A DNA stretch of 64,000 nt from Piromyces finnis (GCA_002104945.1 MCFH01000009.1:202501-266500), one strand, 5' to 3'. Numbered from the stretch's first letter, positions 28,735 through 41,208 are shown. Numbers and translations are program-made. Notes: generated by a model not told the origin, from the letters alone.

Positions 28735-29097
28735 AAAATAAAATAAAATAAAATAAAATAAAATAAAATAAAATAAAATAAAATAAAATAAAATAAAATA
28801 AAATAAAATAAAATAAAATAAAATAAAATAAAATAAAATAAAATAAAATAAAATAAAATAAAATAAAATAAAATAAATAAAATAAAATAAAATAAAATAA
28901 AATAAAATAAAATAAAATAAAATAAAATAAAATAAAATAAAATAAAATAAAATAAAATAAAATAAAATAAAATAAAATAAAATAAATAAAATAAAATAAA
29001 ATAAAATAAAATAAAATAAAATAAAATAAAATAAAATAAAATAAAATAAAATAAAATAAAATAAAATAAAATAAAATAAAATAAAATAAAATAAAAT
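28735..29097. repeat. (AAAAT)n pentanucleotide satellite
   Basis: About 70 units of AAAAT with two AAAT slips near 28872 and 28984. It directly abuts the 3' end of the LINE-B copy that starts at 29098. A second array of the same unit is at 35041-35250. Confidence 0.97.
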
Positions 29098-29511
29098 AAT
29101 TATTTAAGTTGCATAAAGATAAAAGTTTAATGCATTTTGTACTGCGATTGTTTAGGATTGATTCCTACTTAATAAATTAAATAAAATAAAAAAGAAAAGT
29201 AACATCAGGTATGATAGTATGATTTCCGTTAAACTCCCATGAGTTCATAAGGTTATCATTGGAAAAAATACTAACATTGAAACTTTTATATAGAACATTT
29301 GTAATATTTCTTTGATATGTCGATAAGACGTTACATCGGCGTTCTTGATTACGTTAGTGCTTTATTAAATCTATCAAAAAGTAGTTTCATTGTGCTACTA
29401 ATGATAGGAATTGTTTTAGTAAGAAAATTCTCAAGACCCTCTATATGGAACATGAACCTCTGATGAACTATAAAGCTGTTCATTCAAATGCCTTTGTCCC
29501 GCCTTATCAAC
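29098..29511 (-). mobile_element. LINE-B 3' end, part 1 (split by nested LINE-A)
   Basis: Matches the LINE-B 3' UTR and C-terminal region at 19640-20040 and 39190-39595: shared words include TAACATCAGGTATGATAGT, CTATCAAAAAGTAG and the GCCTTATC.A block. It stops at GCCTTATCAAC, precisely where the poly-T of the nested LINE-A starts, and resumes at 33106 with ATAATCAATTTGTGG. Confidence 0.85.
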
Positions 29512-32500
29512 TTTTTTTTTTTTTTTTTTTTAACGGCATCAAATATTTTTACACTTTATTATTAATTTAATTAAAATTATAATACATGTTATAAAAAAAA
29601 TAAAAATAAAAAATAAAAAAAAATATGTTTTAATAAATACAAATGAATAAAAATTGGGTATAATGTATTCTAGTAATTTTAATTAAAGTAAGAAAGCCAC
29701 TACTAAAGTATAATAATTGTATTTGACTTCCAATGGAACACCGAGCCAAAGATCAAAATTTTATCATGGAAAAAAATTATGATCGCCATTGGTTGCGCTG
29801 GCCCTCCTGGCCTGTCTTACTGTTTCTTCAGCATTGACGCTCTTGGCTGTTGCTTCAAACCTTTTAAACATTGACCATTGCTGGCCAATAGCAAAAGGCA
29901 TGATTTTGGTTAGAAGTTCCGCGGTTACCGTCAAGAATGGTGTTCCTTCGTTAGTGCCAGATTGAATCTCACACTTGCCAAGTTCTTTCCCTTGAATTGT
30001 AATTGATATTGTTAAAAATTCTTCCCCCAAGAAGGAATTTAAATATTTTACTGCACACACTAGAATAATCATACACATTAATATTCACCGGATTATTAGA
30101 ACTATTGTTATTATTGCTATTATTAACTAAATTACTATCTAAATTAGAATTATTATCTTCACTATAGTTATCTTTACTATTGTTACTATTACTATTGTAA
30201 TTATTATTATTACTATTATTATTATTATTATTATTATTAATATTATTACTATCTCTACTGATATTAACATTTTCATTATTATTGATCGGACTGTTGGAAT
30301 TACGTTGACTGAAAAAATTTAATAGCTGGACTATGGAATCATAATATTTAATACGGATATCTTTAAATGTTGGACAATCTAATAACCAATGCTTAATACT
30401 TTGATCTCCACTCTTGCAACATGGACAGTAGCTAGGACAAACTGGGTCAACAAATTTAGCAGCTTTTGCAACTCTAGCATCCAACTTGTATCCGCTTCTT
30501 GCTTTCAATAGCCAGTAGAAACCATAGGCAAACTCTGGATACTCATATCATAATTTAGTAAAATCTTTAGTTTCTATAAATTTATTATCATCATAATATT
30601 GTGCTTTGATTGAATTTCCTCTGAGATCTTTCCAATAAAAGTTTTTAACTGCTTTAATATCTCCATGTTTCTTTAGTTTTTTATCTAGTGTCCTACTTGA
30701 TTTGCGCCATGTATATTTTCTAAATTTAGGAATGTAATTGACAAGGTGTGAGATAATACAATTCGAGTTTTTCCATTTGTTAAAACATCTAACCTGAGCT
30801 AACGCACATTTGGCTGACAATGGAGGAACATTCAAATCTTTTGAGATAGAGTATAGAGATATAAACGATACAGCTTTATAAACTCCGGCAACCCATCGTA
30901 TTCCTTTGTTAACATGCTTCTGAGCAATTCTAGACCTAACTTTGTTGGATCCAAGTAATGGTGCAAAGTATGAAACTCTGCTGATCACTTGGGAGTTAAG
31001 TACTAGCTTTTTGAAAGGAATAGAAATATTAGGATTTCTTAAGAATTTACTGACTGAAAAGAGTCCTTTCAAAACCTTGTTATTAGGAGCTTTAATTACT
31101 AGTTTAAGGGACAAACTCTTATCAAATGGAACACCAAGATATGTGTAGCAATAAGTAGTTGGAATGGGTTTTCCTGCTAAGTAAAATGTTGGATCTTTCT
31201 TGTTCTGATTTTCTATTAATTCAGGACGAATCACCATCGCTGAACATTTTTGGATACCAAATTCCATTTCATTATACAAAGCCCATTCATTAACTCTTTT
31301 TAGCATCTTTTTTAAGCATCTTCTTGATGGAGCATAAATAACTTTATCATTTGCAAAAAGACCACCACAGCATCGAGTGCCTCCTAAACTTGACTTCGAG
31401 GTCTTCACACTCTTTAAAAATATCATTAATAAAGAGATTAAAAAGAATAGGTAAAAATGAGCAACCTTGACGGACTCCTTTCTTCACATCAAAAGATTTC
31501 TAGAATTGTCCATCTAATTTGACATTAGCCTTAGATGTTAAATATTACTGATTGGGACTGAATCGTATGCTTTCCTGAGATCCAAAAAGACCAAATATGT
31601 CTCTTTATTATCTAATTGACGTCTACGACATATTTCTTGGATTGAAATGAAAAGACTGACACTTTCTTCCTTTTTTCGAAAACCAAATTGTTCAGGTCTA
31701 ATGAGATTATTCTTAAGACCATATTCTGAAATTCTAGTGGTGACAATTTTTGAAATTAACTTAATACCATTATTGATAATTGATATATCTCGGTAGTTAT
31801 CACAATCTGTCAAATCTCCCTTCTTAGGAATAGAAACAATACTGGATTCATTCCATGAGCTAACACTATCTCTCTTTTCGAGATTCCACCATTGGTGTTC
31901 CAACTAAGACAAAAAGAAAAGTTATCAGGTTTGTTGGATGTGGAAGAATCATTGCTATTATTATTAAAGTCATCATTAATAATGGATAATGTGTCAAAGG
32001 AATTAGATGAACTATTATTAGATGGCTGTGAAACTGACGAACTATCAACTATTGAATAGAGTTGATAGAACTATTAGAATTAATTGTTGAATGTTAAGGT
32101 TGAAATTGTGTTTGTTGTAGATCTAGGATACTTTCATGTTGGAAATCTTGTTGAAGATCGGATTGTTGATGGAATTGTTGATGGAATTGTTGAATTGAAT
32201 GTTGATGTTAACACTAATAACTAAATTAAATTTATCCTTCAGAATAACCTCGAGTTTTTCCCATAGCATACTAACTGACCATGATCGAATACCACGGATA
32301 AAGAAGGTGCTAATATCATCTAAGGGGATACCATAAAACAGGGTACTACGTCTGATATAGTTCTTATCTTTAATATAAAGGACTGACATGATGATTAATT
32401 ATAATTAAAAATATTGAATATAAAATAAATACTAATAAAAATTATAAATATAATGTATATGGGAAAAAATTCTGTCTCTCTCTTCTTAAAAAAGTACTGG

Positions 32501-33105
32501 ATGGTACAAGAATTGTTTCAATGCTTTGATTAAAGTTTCTTTTCTAGTTTTGGTTTGTTGTTAGTAAATTCGATTCGTTTTTTGACACTAAATTTATTTG
32601 ACTTTAATTATCTTTAGATTGTTAAAATTTTGAATCAAGAATGCCGACACTAGAAAGATTGTGAATAGTATTTTTACATGATGTACAGTGAATCAATCTC
32701 TTACAGGAAACAATACAACAATAGCTACATGAATATAAAAATACAATGCAAATGCTAAAGTTGCCTACATTGGATTCTTACAAGAGAAGAGTAGTACTAC
32801 ATGAATACATGAATAAAAGAAAAAATACAGCAACAAAATGTATTCCTCTTAAATTAAATACTATACAAACTTACCTGAACACCAAACATTCAACTTCTCC
32901 ATCAAATACTTAAATTCGATGGATAAATGTTTTTTAATCGCTCAGTATCATGAGCTTAGTCCTTATATTTTTCCCTATAAAGACTAACCAAGCATCCATT
33001 GCGCAATACTTGGATTTATTTCTACTCTCTCAGTACCATGAACATGAGTAGAGCCCTTTGAGAAACTTCATTTATTAAATAAATGAAGGCACGTTCCCAA
33101 GAGGG
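29512..33105 (-). mobile_element. LINE-A copy 2: nested, internally deleted, frame-broken
   Basis: Minus-strand copy of the element at 45097-50817. The poly-T at 29512-29531 is the 3' poly-A, preceded (element sense) by the conserved GATGCCGTT end. The 5' end CCCTCTTGGGAACG is at 33105. The reading frame starts at 32389 (MSVLYIKDKNYIRR), runs through the Ser/Asn-rich region, then jumps from the first endonuclease strand (CLSWNTNGG) directly to WNESSIVSIPKKGDL in the RT, deleting almost the whole endonuclease. A second, smaller deletion follows KAYDSVPIS near 31540, and further frameshifts separate the remaining pieces (31903-31538, 31426-30548, 30508-29969, 30078-29764). The catalytic FADD reads FAND here. 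Non-functional. Confidence 0.9.
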
Positions 33106-33300
33106 TATAATCAATTTGTGGCTCATCATTAGTAAAGTTCCAAGTTATAAATGATTTTTCTTTCTTCCATTTCTGTAAGTGATAAAATAATTCTTATATT
33201 AATTATAGGAAAGAGCAAATATACCATCAAGAAAGCTAAATCAAGAAATTCTATATTTAGAGAATGCAGAACACTTTTAATATCCATCATTAAGTTTTTC
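33106..33300 (-). mobile_element. LINE-B 3' end, part 2 (other side of nested LINE-A)
   Basis: Continues the LINE-B sequence interrupted at 29511: ATAATCAATTTGTGGCTCAT corresponds to 20037-20052 and to 39595 onward, followed by TTTTTCTTTCTTCCATTTC. The repeated ATCAA on both sides of the LINE-A is the likely target-site duplication. Confidence 0.8.
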
Positions 33301-33601
33301 TTTTAAAAATATCAAATATTAAAATAATTATTATTATTTTTTAAATAACTAAAAGATTACATAAACATTACAATATTAAACTATATTTACTATTAATTTT
33401 TTTTTTTTTTGTTAATTTAGTATTTTTATTTATTTATTAATTAATTATTTTATTACAAGTAATTTTATTATTTATTATTATATATTGTATTAACAATATA
33501 TGCTTTTTTATTTATTTTATTTTGCTTACTTTATCTATTTTTTTTATTAAAATATTATAGTTTTAAATTATTTAATTTTTTTGTAAATATTTTTTTAAAT
33601 T

Positions 33602-34357
33602 TTATTTTAAATTTCTAACAATGCATTTACGTTGCTTTTTCTTTTCAATAGTTTTTTGTTCATTTATTTGAACATCTTCCTTTTCAGCAGTTGGTTCATT
33701 ATTGTCAATTTCATCATCTGAATTAACAATCTCACTTTCATCATCATTTTTAGATGAAGTTGGTTTTGTGGTAGATTCAGTAGTTTGGGATGGAGCTGGT
33801 TCAGTAGTACCAGTTGGTTCAGTAGTTTGAGTTTGAGCTGGTTCAGTAGTACTAGTTGGTTCAGTAGTTTGAGTTTGAGCTGGTTCAGTAGTACTAGTTG
33901 GTTCAGTAGTTTGAGTTTGAGCTGGTTCAGTAGTACTAGTTGGTTCAGTAGTTTGAGTTTGAGCTGGTTCAGTAGTACTAGTTGATTCAGTAGTTTGAGT
34001 TTGAGCTGGTTCAGTAGTACTAGTTGATTCAGTAGTTTGAGTTTGAGCTGGTTCAGTAGTACTAGTTGATTCAGTAGTTTGAGTTTGAGCTGGTTCAGTA
34101 GTACTAGTTGATTCAGTAGTTTGAGTTGGAACTAGTTCGGTAGTTGTAGTTGTGGTTGTAGTTGTGGTTGTAGTTGTGGTTGTAGTTGTGGTTGTAGTTG
34201 TGGTTGTAGTTGTGGTTAAAAGTGGGGGTACTGTTTTTTCATCTTCAATGTTGATAGAAGATTGAGGATTATCTAAAAATGGATTAGTTTCTTGACAATT
34301 AACAACAGCAATACAGAAAAAAACAAATAAAAGTAATAAACTTAAATTTAACTTCAT
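33602..34357 (-). CDS. Secreted Thr-rich repeat (mucin-like) protein
   Basis: 251 residues, no intron. Residues 1-21 form a signal peptide (MKLNLSLLLLFVFFCIAVVNC). After a short spacer comes a run of about 25 threonines, then about eight 14-residue repeats of the form TTEPAQTQTTESTS, then a charged acidic/basic C-terminus ending KKKQRKCIVRNLK. Such Thr/Pro/Ser segments are typically heavily O-glycosylated linkers or cell-wall mucins; no enzyme or binding domain is present. The signal peptide and its 5' flank are homologous to those of the chitin-binding pseudogene at 40813-41208, so both belong to one secreted-protein family in which the C-terminal module varies. The repeat DNA is 42 bp per unit. 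Expression and function are not known. Confidence 0.75.
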   Translation of the reverse strand: MKLNLSLLLLFVFFCIAVVNCQETNPFLDNPQSSINIEDEKTVPPLLTTTTTTTTTTTTTTTTTTTTTTTTTTELVPTQTTESTSTTEPAQTQTTESTSTTEPAQTQTTESTSTTEPAQTQTTESTSTTEPAQTQTTEPTSTTEPAQTQTTEPTSTTEPAQTQTTEPTSTTEPAQTQTTEPTGTTEPAPSQTTESTTKPTSSKNDDESEIVNSDDEIDNNEPTAEKEDVQINEQKTIEKKKQRKCIVRNLK

Positions 34358-35040
34358 TTCTAAATTAAAAATAATATAGTTATTGTTATTAAAAATTTTA
34401 ATTATTTATTTTTTATATTTATTATAAGTTTTTATTTTATTTCTTAACCAAATAATTCATTTTTACCTTTTAAACAATTCTTTATTTTTTATTTATTTTT
34501 TTATTTATTTTTATTTTTTATTTTTTATTTTTTATTTTGTAAAAAAAAAGGTTTATGAATTTATTCTTTTTTATATAATTTTTTTAATATATAAATATGT
34601 AATATAATAAATTAAAATTTTAAATTAAAAATTTTATTATAGTTACACATAGCTTTATTATTCATAGAAATTTTTGTATAATAAAAATAATTTACTTGAA
34701 TGTGGCTTGAATATACATAATTGAAGAAGATTACATCCTTTTTATGAATAGAAACTATTTATTATAAAATAAAAATAAAAATAATAATAGTATTGTATTA
34801 AATTAACTATAAATAAGATTTATATGAATAACTACATTTCTATTAAAATATTTGAACTTCAGGAAGTAAAAGTAATAATTACAATTTATAGATACTATAT
34901 AACTAAAAAATAAAACATCAATTAAATTAACATCAAAAATAATAATTATTTTTATAATAAAATCAAAAGTTTTTACTAGAAAAAATAACAATATATCTCA
35001 TTATTTTAGTTCTAAATTAGTATTTATTCAATCTTCCAAT
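34358..35040. other. AT-rich intergenic with a duplicated segment
   Basis: Upstream flank of the Thr-rich protein gene. The part at about 34818-34920 (ACTACATTTCTATT, then AGGAAGTAAAAGTAATAATT) recurs at 51388-51480. The rest is low complexity. Confidence 0.55.
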
Positions 35041-35250
35041 AATAATAAAATAAAATAAAATAAAATAAAATAAAATAAAATAAAATAAAATAAAATAAAA
35101 TAAAATAAAATAAAATAAAATAAAATAAAATAAAATAAAATAAAATAAAATAAAATAAAATAAAATAAAATAAAATAAAATAAAATAAAATAAAATAAAA
35201 TAAAATAAAATAAAATAAAATAAAATAAAATAAAATAAAATAAAATAAAA
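35041..35250. repeat. (AAAAT)n pentanucleotide satellite
   Basis: About 42 perfect units. The Phe/Ile/Leu/Tyr repeat frames on the minus strand are by-products. Confidence 0.97.
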
Positions 35251-35489
35251 AGCATATCATATTTTTTATATTTTAAAGAATAATATTTTTTCATCTTAAT
35301 AATACGTAACTTTTACATTTTTAAATATCAATAATGCATTATTACAAATATTTTCTTTTATTTTTTGCTTTTTTTTTCTTTTTACAATTAAATTTTATTT
35401 AACTTTTATTTTCACTTTAAATTATATATTATATAAATTGCGTATTAAAAGACTTAATATATACTTATAACTATTAAATTATACAATCA

Positions 35490-37962
35490 TTACAATTCTG
35501 AATATGGAGGTAAATTATTATTAGGATCATTTTGATTATTGTTTTGGTTTATACTAAATTTTTCTAAATTCATTTTTTCTTTTAATATTTTCTTTTTGAG
35601 TTTATCATCAAACTCTTTAATATCTTTTCCATCTGTGGTTGGAATAATATTATCACTACTACTACTACCAGCCAAGTATGAATTATTCATCGAATAATTA
35701 AGCATATTTATAGGATATAAGTTGATTAATGTTTGACCATTCATTATATTATTTGGCATATTAGGATTTATATATGTAGATGATGGAATTTGTAATATAT
35801 TTGTTTCATTACCCTTAAACATTGGATTAGTTACATTAATAGAAGTAATATTATTATTAAAACCAGAATTAGTAAATGGACTTTGCATTTCCATTGAAGT
35901 AGCTATAGTTTGATTATTTATTGTTGAGGAAGATGCCATTGGAGTAGTACTACTACTAATCATTTGATTTCCATTATTATTATTAGATGCTTGTAATGTT
36001 AAATTTCTCAGAGGATGAACTAAGGAAGGATCATTTCCAACAAGTATTGGACTTTGTACTGCATTATTAATTATAAATGATCCATTTGAATTATTACTTA
36101 AATTTCTTTGAATATTTGAAATTGAATTAGAAGTAAGTGAAGATACTGCTTCTTTATGACTAGTAAATGAATTGTCTATTATTGTTTGTGTGTCATTACC
36201 AACATTAAAAGATTGATTTGTTTTATTTTCTTCAGCATTCTTTTTATTACTAAGTGAATCCTTATAGTAATTTTCATTTTTAACTGTTGGTGATATAATA
36301 ATATCTGCCTCTCTTGACTTTTTGCTTTTTTTATTTACTTTATACATCCAAATAAAACCAACAATACATAAAAGAATTACCGAAACAATTGAAAATATTG
36401 TTAATATCCTATTCTTATTATTTGGTCTTAATTTATTTATTAATTCTGATGAACATTCTTTATAATTGTTTAATTCTGGAACTATATTAGCACAAGTATT
36501 CTTTTCATAACAAGCTATTTTAGTATTTTCGAAATTACAATTTTCGATATATCCCGATTCCTTGAAATTAATAACACTCATTTTCAATTGAATATTATTT
36601 GAAAGATTCCTAAAAAACCATATTAAAAACAAAATCGTTTGAAAATAATATATTAAAAATTTTAGTATTTTGATTTATATAGTAACTTATATTATTAATT
36701 TGTTTGTTGTTATATTATATAATTTACAAAAATAAATTATTTACAAGTTATTTAAGTTGTTCATTCCTTTCATCATATCGTCTGGGACTTTTTTTAAATT
36801 ATTATTTGAAATATCCCTATAAAATAATATTAGTAAATTATTATTATTTTATTTATAACACTTGATATTATTTCAATTTAAAAAAAAAAAAAGTTATAAA
36901 AATGTGTGTATATGTGAAAATAGTATAAATGAAAAACTTACAAAGTCTCAATATTTTTAAATTTGTGGATTTCTTCAGTTAATTCTGTAATTTCATTTTT
37001 AGACAAAATTCTTTATATATTTTTTTTTTCATTAATTAAAATGTTTTTGAATATGAATATAATCAAAAAAAGTGCTATATTTATATTCTCATACTTACAA
37101 TTGTTTTAAATTCACTAATGAGCTAAACTGATATGGAACTTCAGTTAGTGACCCATTGACAATTTCTCTAAGTTTATTTAAAGGTAAATTATTAAAAAAA
37201 TAATAATAATAAATCATCGATTTTATATTTTATTATTACATTGTACTTATTTTTGAATTTGCATCACTTGAAAAATTTGAAGGGATGTTCTTAATTACTG
37301 AATTTCTAATAATTCTTAATTTTAAAATAAAATTAATTTTAGAACATTTATTTCTCCTATTTTATTATAATACTATACAATTCATTTGTATATACAATTG
37401 AGTTAATTCCGGATAATTCTGAGAATTTAATAATCTTGAAGGAAATTCTTGATTATTAAAATTTATATTAAATATTTTTCTACATTTAATAATATTTTAA
37501 TATAAATTTATAAATAAAAATAATTAATTTTAGGTTTAAATATATATATATATTGTATTAACTATATTTTTATCAACAATATTTTGATATTACATTGTTT
37601 TCAAGCTATGAAAAGATGGAAAATCATTAAAATTATTAAAATTTAAGTTTTCATCATTATTTAATCTAATATTTCTACATATGGAAAAAAAAAATAGAAA
37701 AGTTAAATAATTAAGTATAAATTATTCAATTTATATAATAAACAAATATATTATTTATTTCTTACAAAGAAGTTATATTATTATCTTGGCAATTCATATA
37801 GATTTTATCGTTACAATTGTAATGAGAAACAAAAACATCATAAAGAGCTCCTTTAATGTAATTGCTTAAAAAGTTATGAAGTTTTTCAATGTCATTCTCT
37901 TCCGCTGAACATAATACTAATAATATATTCAAAAAAACTACATAAAACTTTAAAATATTCAT
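35490..37962 (-). CDS. LRR single-pass membrane protein with C-terminal LPxY (paralogue 3)
   Basis: Eight exons: 37962-37766, 37674-37594, 37479-37396, 37314-37240, 37167-37099, 37010-36942, 36816-36745, 36609-35490; 588 residues, all introns phase 2. Residues 1-19 form a signal peptide (MNILKFYVVFLNILLVLCS). Exon 1 ends in a Cys cap (HYNCNDKIYMNCQDNNI). Six exons of 69-84 bp encode one LRR each, the clearest being LDISNNNLKKVPDDM. The last exon completes an LRR, then a Cys cap (ENCNFENTKIACYEKNTC), one membrane span (ILTIFSIVSVILLCIVGFIW), a basic stop-transfer and an Asn/Ser-rich cytoplasmic tail ending NNLPPYSEL, an LPxY-type WW ligand. Fewer LRRs than the other paralogues. The acceptor of exon 4 has an alternative 9 bp further in; the chosen one preserves the LRR consensus. 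Confidence 0.84.
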
Positions 37963-38279
37963 TATGCGAATATTTTTATTTATTTTTATTTTTTTTATTT
38001 TTTTTTATTTTTATTTTTTTTTAATTTTATTTTTTTTTTAGAAAAAAAAAAGTATCCCTACATAACATAAATAAAATTATATATTGTTATTTCTAATAAA
38101 TTATTGGCGTAAATTTTGTGAAACATTACATTTAATGATTATTGTTTCAAATATTTGGATTAAAAACCATTAAAAAAAAAGAATTATTATTATTTGTAAA
38201 ATTGAGACTATTTTAGAATAAGTTTATATATGAACCTTTTAAATCTGTATTTATATATTTCTTATATCTTTTACATCCA
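37963..38279. other. Upstream flank of paralogue 3, partly duplicated
   Basis: Poly-T/A-rich. The part 37945-38185, including the first codons of paralogue 3, is homologous to 51670-51870, where the start codon is lost (CAT to CCT on the plus strand). No other feature is visible. Confidence 0.55.
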
Positions 38280-39051
38280 ATAGTTTGAAAAAGTCATTTT
38301 CCTAATATGTTTACTAACTTCTTTTGGAGATTTATTTTTATGAATCATTCCCACTAGTTTAAAGGACCATTTATTCTAAAAATAATAGGACATTGTCGGA
38401 ATATTCTTAACTAAAAATGGGCAATAATACAAAACATTTTTTCCATTTATTAATGCAATGTATCTGAGAATTAGCATAAAAACTAATTATAAGTGATATT
38501 AATAATTCCTTAGACATGCTATACGGAGTTGTATTTGAAGTATTGATTTTAAATTCAAAGTAATAATATATTCTTCGATATAGAACAATCTGTGCTATTT
38601 TAATATTAGCTTTACTATATTCAAAGATTGATGTAGAATAAAAAATTATATTAAGAAATAAAATATTCCTTTTGGAATAAATGAATACACTATGGTTACA
38701 AAAAAAAAAAAAAAAAGGATTAACAAAGAAGTTAATTTTACTACTCATTTTCTAGATGATTGGTTTCATTTCTAAGGTTTAACCAAATAGTATTTCAAGA
38801 TAGGTATAATTATTAATTTTTGATAAGCGATGAATACCAAGATAGAAGGTAGGACCAACATTGTTGGATAAAGTACCAAAACTGACCAATTTAACTACTA
38901 ATATGGCACATTTGTTAATATCAAATATTACTTTGTTCTTAATTTCCAATTCATTAACTCGTTTTAATAATTTATTGGGGAATTCTTGTGCAATGAACAT
39001 AATATCATCAATGAAGTTTTTTCTTTTTTTTAGATATGGAAGAGAATACAC
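38280..39051 (-). pseudogene. LINE-B RT and post-RT fragment
   Basis: On the minus strand, 39051-38779 encodes LLKRVNELEIKNKVIFDINK and GPTFYLGIHRL, matching the LINE-A stretch LRRVNEWALYNEMEFGIQK and DPTFYLAGQPI just after FADD. Further down, SQIHCINKWKKC (near 38440) matches the LINE-A RCFNKWKNSNC segment. Frames are broken repeatedly and the region between is shortened. Confidence 0.7.
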
Positions 39052-39054
39052 TTT

Positions 39055-39725
39055 TTCTTGTATTTATTTATTTAATTTAAGACTTTACATTATATTATGT
39101 TATAGTATTGATAATATTGATATAATAAATAATAAATAAAAATGATAAAATATATATAAATAAGGATATAAATATAAAATAAAATAAAATAAAATTAAAT
39201 AATTAAGTTCAATGAATTTTGCAATTTGTACTGCGACTGTATAGGATTGATTCCTACTTAATAAATTAAATAAAATAAAAAAGTAACATCAGGTATGATA
39301 GTACAATTTCCACTAAACTCTTCCATGAGTTCATAAGGTTATCATTGGAAAAAATACTAACATTGAAACTTTTATATGGAACATTTATAATGTTTCTTTG
39401 AAATGCCGATACGACATTACATTTGTGCTCTTGATTACATTAGTGCCTTATTAAATCTATCAAAAAGTAGTTTCATTGAGCTACTAATGATAGGACTTGT
39501 TTTAGTAAGAAAATCTTCAAGACCCTCTATATATGGTGCATGAAATTTCGATGAACTATAAAGCTGTTTATTTAAATGCCTTTGTTCTGCCTTATTAATT
39601 TGTAGCTCATCCTAAGCTAAAGTTCCATCAAGAAGGAACTTATAAATATAGTTATAAATAATTTTTCTTTCTTCCATTTCGGGGAGTAAGTGATAAAATA
39701 ATTCTTATATTAATTATAGGAAAGA
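39055..39725 (-). mobile_element. LINE-B 3' end (third copy), 5'-truncated
   Basis: Matches 19516-20160 from the CTTGTATTTATTTAATTT end through TAACATCAGGTATGATAGT and GTAGCTCATC.TAAGCTAAAG to AATTATAGGAAAGA, where the homology switches to a Ty1/copia fragment at 39726. A 5'-truncated copy of this kind is typical of target-primed reverse transcription. Confidence 0.8.
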
Positions 39726-40150
39726 CCTATTAAACAAAATAAAGAATTACCATTAGTTTTACAGAATAAACAAGATTCTGACTTACATTGAATAAATTTA
39801 ATTTTTGAAAAAGAAAATTAGAGATAATATTTCAATTAGGTCATCCGTATAAGGATTTCATAAATGGTCAAAAGCACTTTTAGTAATTTTTATCACTTTG
39901 AGGATGAGATACATAAACTTTTTGTCTAAAGGAGCATTTTAGGTAAGCAGCTTTAATGTCTAATCAGTATTTTATTTAAATTTAGCAGCTAAGGACAGGA
40001 TAGGTTAATATGCCAATAATGTCTGATTGTTATAGTCATAATAAAAAATTTCTACAGTGTAATCATCTTCAAATATTCATCTTTATTATTTAATGATTAT
40101 TTAAATTTTAATTGAATTATAACTATAGTTAAGTTTGTATTGTTATAAAC
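39726..40150 (-). mobile_element. Ty1/copia reverse-transcriptase remnant, copy 1
   Basis: On the minus strand the broken frame reads LDIKAAYLK, a block matching LDVKTAFLNG-type copia RT, then KVYVSHPQ, MKSLYG and a following ISNFL..LNLF stretch, all in copia order, with stops between them. It is nearly identical to 44640-43955 but lacks the upstream 300-bp portion present there. Confidence 0.75.
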
Positions 40151-40170
40151 ATCAATGATACTTTTATTCA

Positions 40171-40800
<630 letters not shown>

Positions 40801-40812
40801 TTTGTTTTGTAA

Positions 40813-41208
40813 TTAATTTAGTTTAGAAAAAAAGTCTGGCATTCTAATGACATTTACCGTAGCTGGATTGACATCCTTTTTTTTACCACAATAATCAGAA
40901 GAAGTACCACAATACCCCCATTTACTACAGCAGTATTTAGTTTTAGGACATCTACCATATTTTGGACCACATCTTCCAACTACAGTAGATGGTAGAATTG
41001 TAGTAGTAGTAATTAGGAATATTGATTTATCATCATCGTCATTTTTTTTTAACTTCCGAGTACGTTTCTCCCATCAATCGAAGTTAGCCCCAATGGTCAT
41101 CGTCATCATCGTCATCATAGTCTCCTGATTTTCAAATGGATTTGCATCATCTTGACAATTAACAACAGCAATCCATAAAACAAATAAAAGTAATAAACTT
41201 AACTTCAT
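40813..41208 (-). pseudogene. Secreted hevein-like chitin-binding (CBM18) protein, disrupted
   Basis: The minus-strand frame opens with a signal peptide (MKLSLLLLFVLWIAVVNC) nearly identical to that of the Thr-rich protein at 33602-34357. After an acidic/Met-Thr stretch there is one in-frame TGA (about 41073), then the frame continues to a complete type-1 chitin-binding module: CGPKYGRCPKTKYCCSKWG followed by YCGTSSDYCG, with the eight-cysteine hevein spacing nearly intact, and a stop at 40813. The TGA lies within a short G+C-richer segment flanked by repeated TGACGATGATGA and ending in poly-A (41030-41114), which looks like a small insertion. Family role: chitin binding outside the cell. Probably a pseudogene; a sequencing or assembly error is possible. 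Confidence 0.72.

Noticed and set aside
33785-33985. Trp/Phe/Ser repeat frame opposite the Thr-rich protein
   Set aside because: Antisense of the 42-bp Thr/Glu/Pro repeat; it has no start context or signal.
35024-35294. Long Phe-Ile-Leu-Phe-Tyr repeat frames on the minus strand
   Set aside because: By-products of the (AAAAT)n array, whose five-base unit stays open in several frames.
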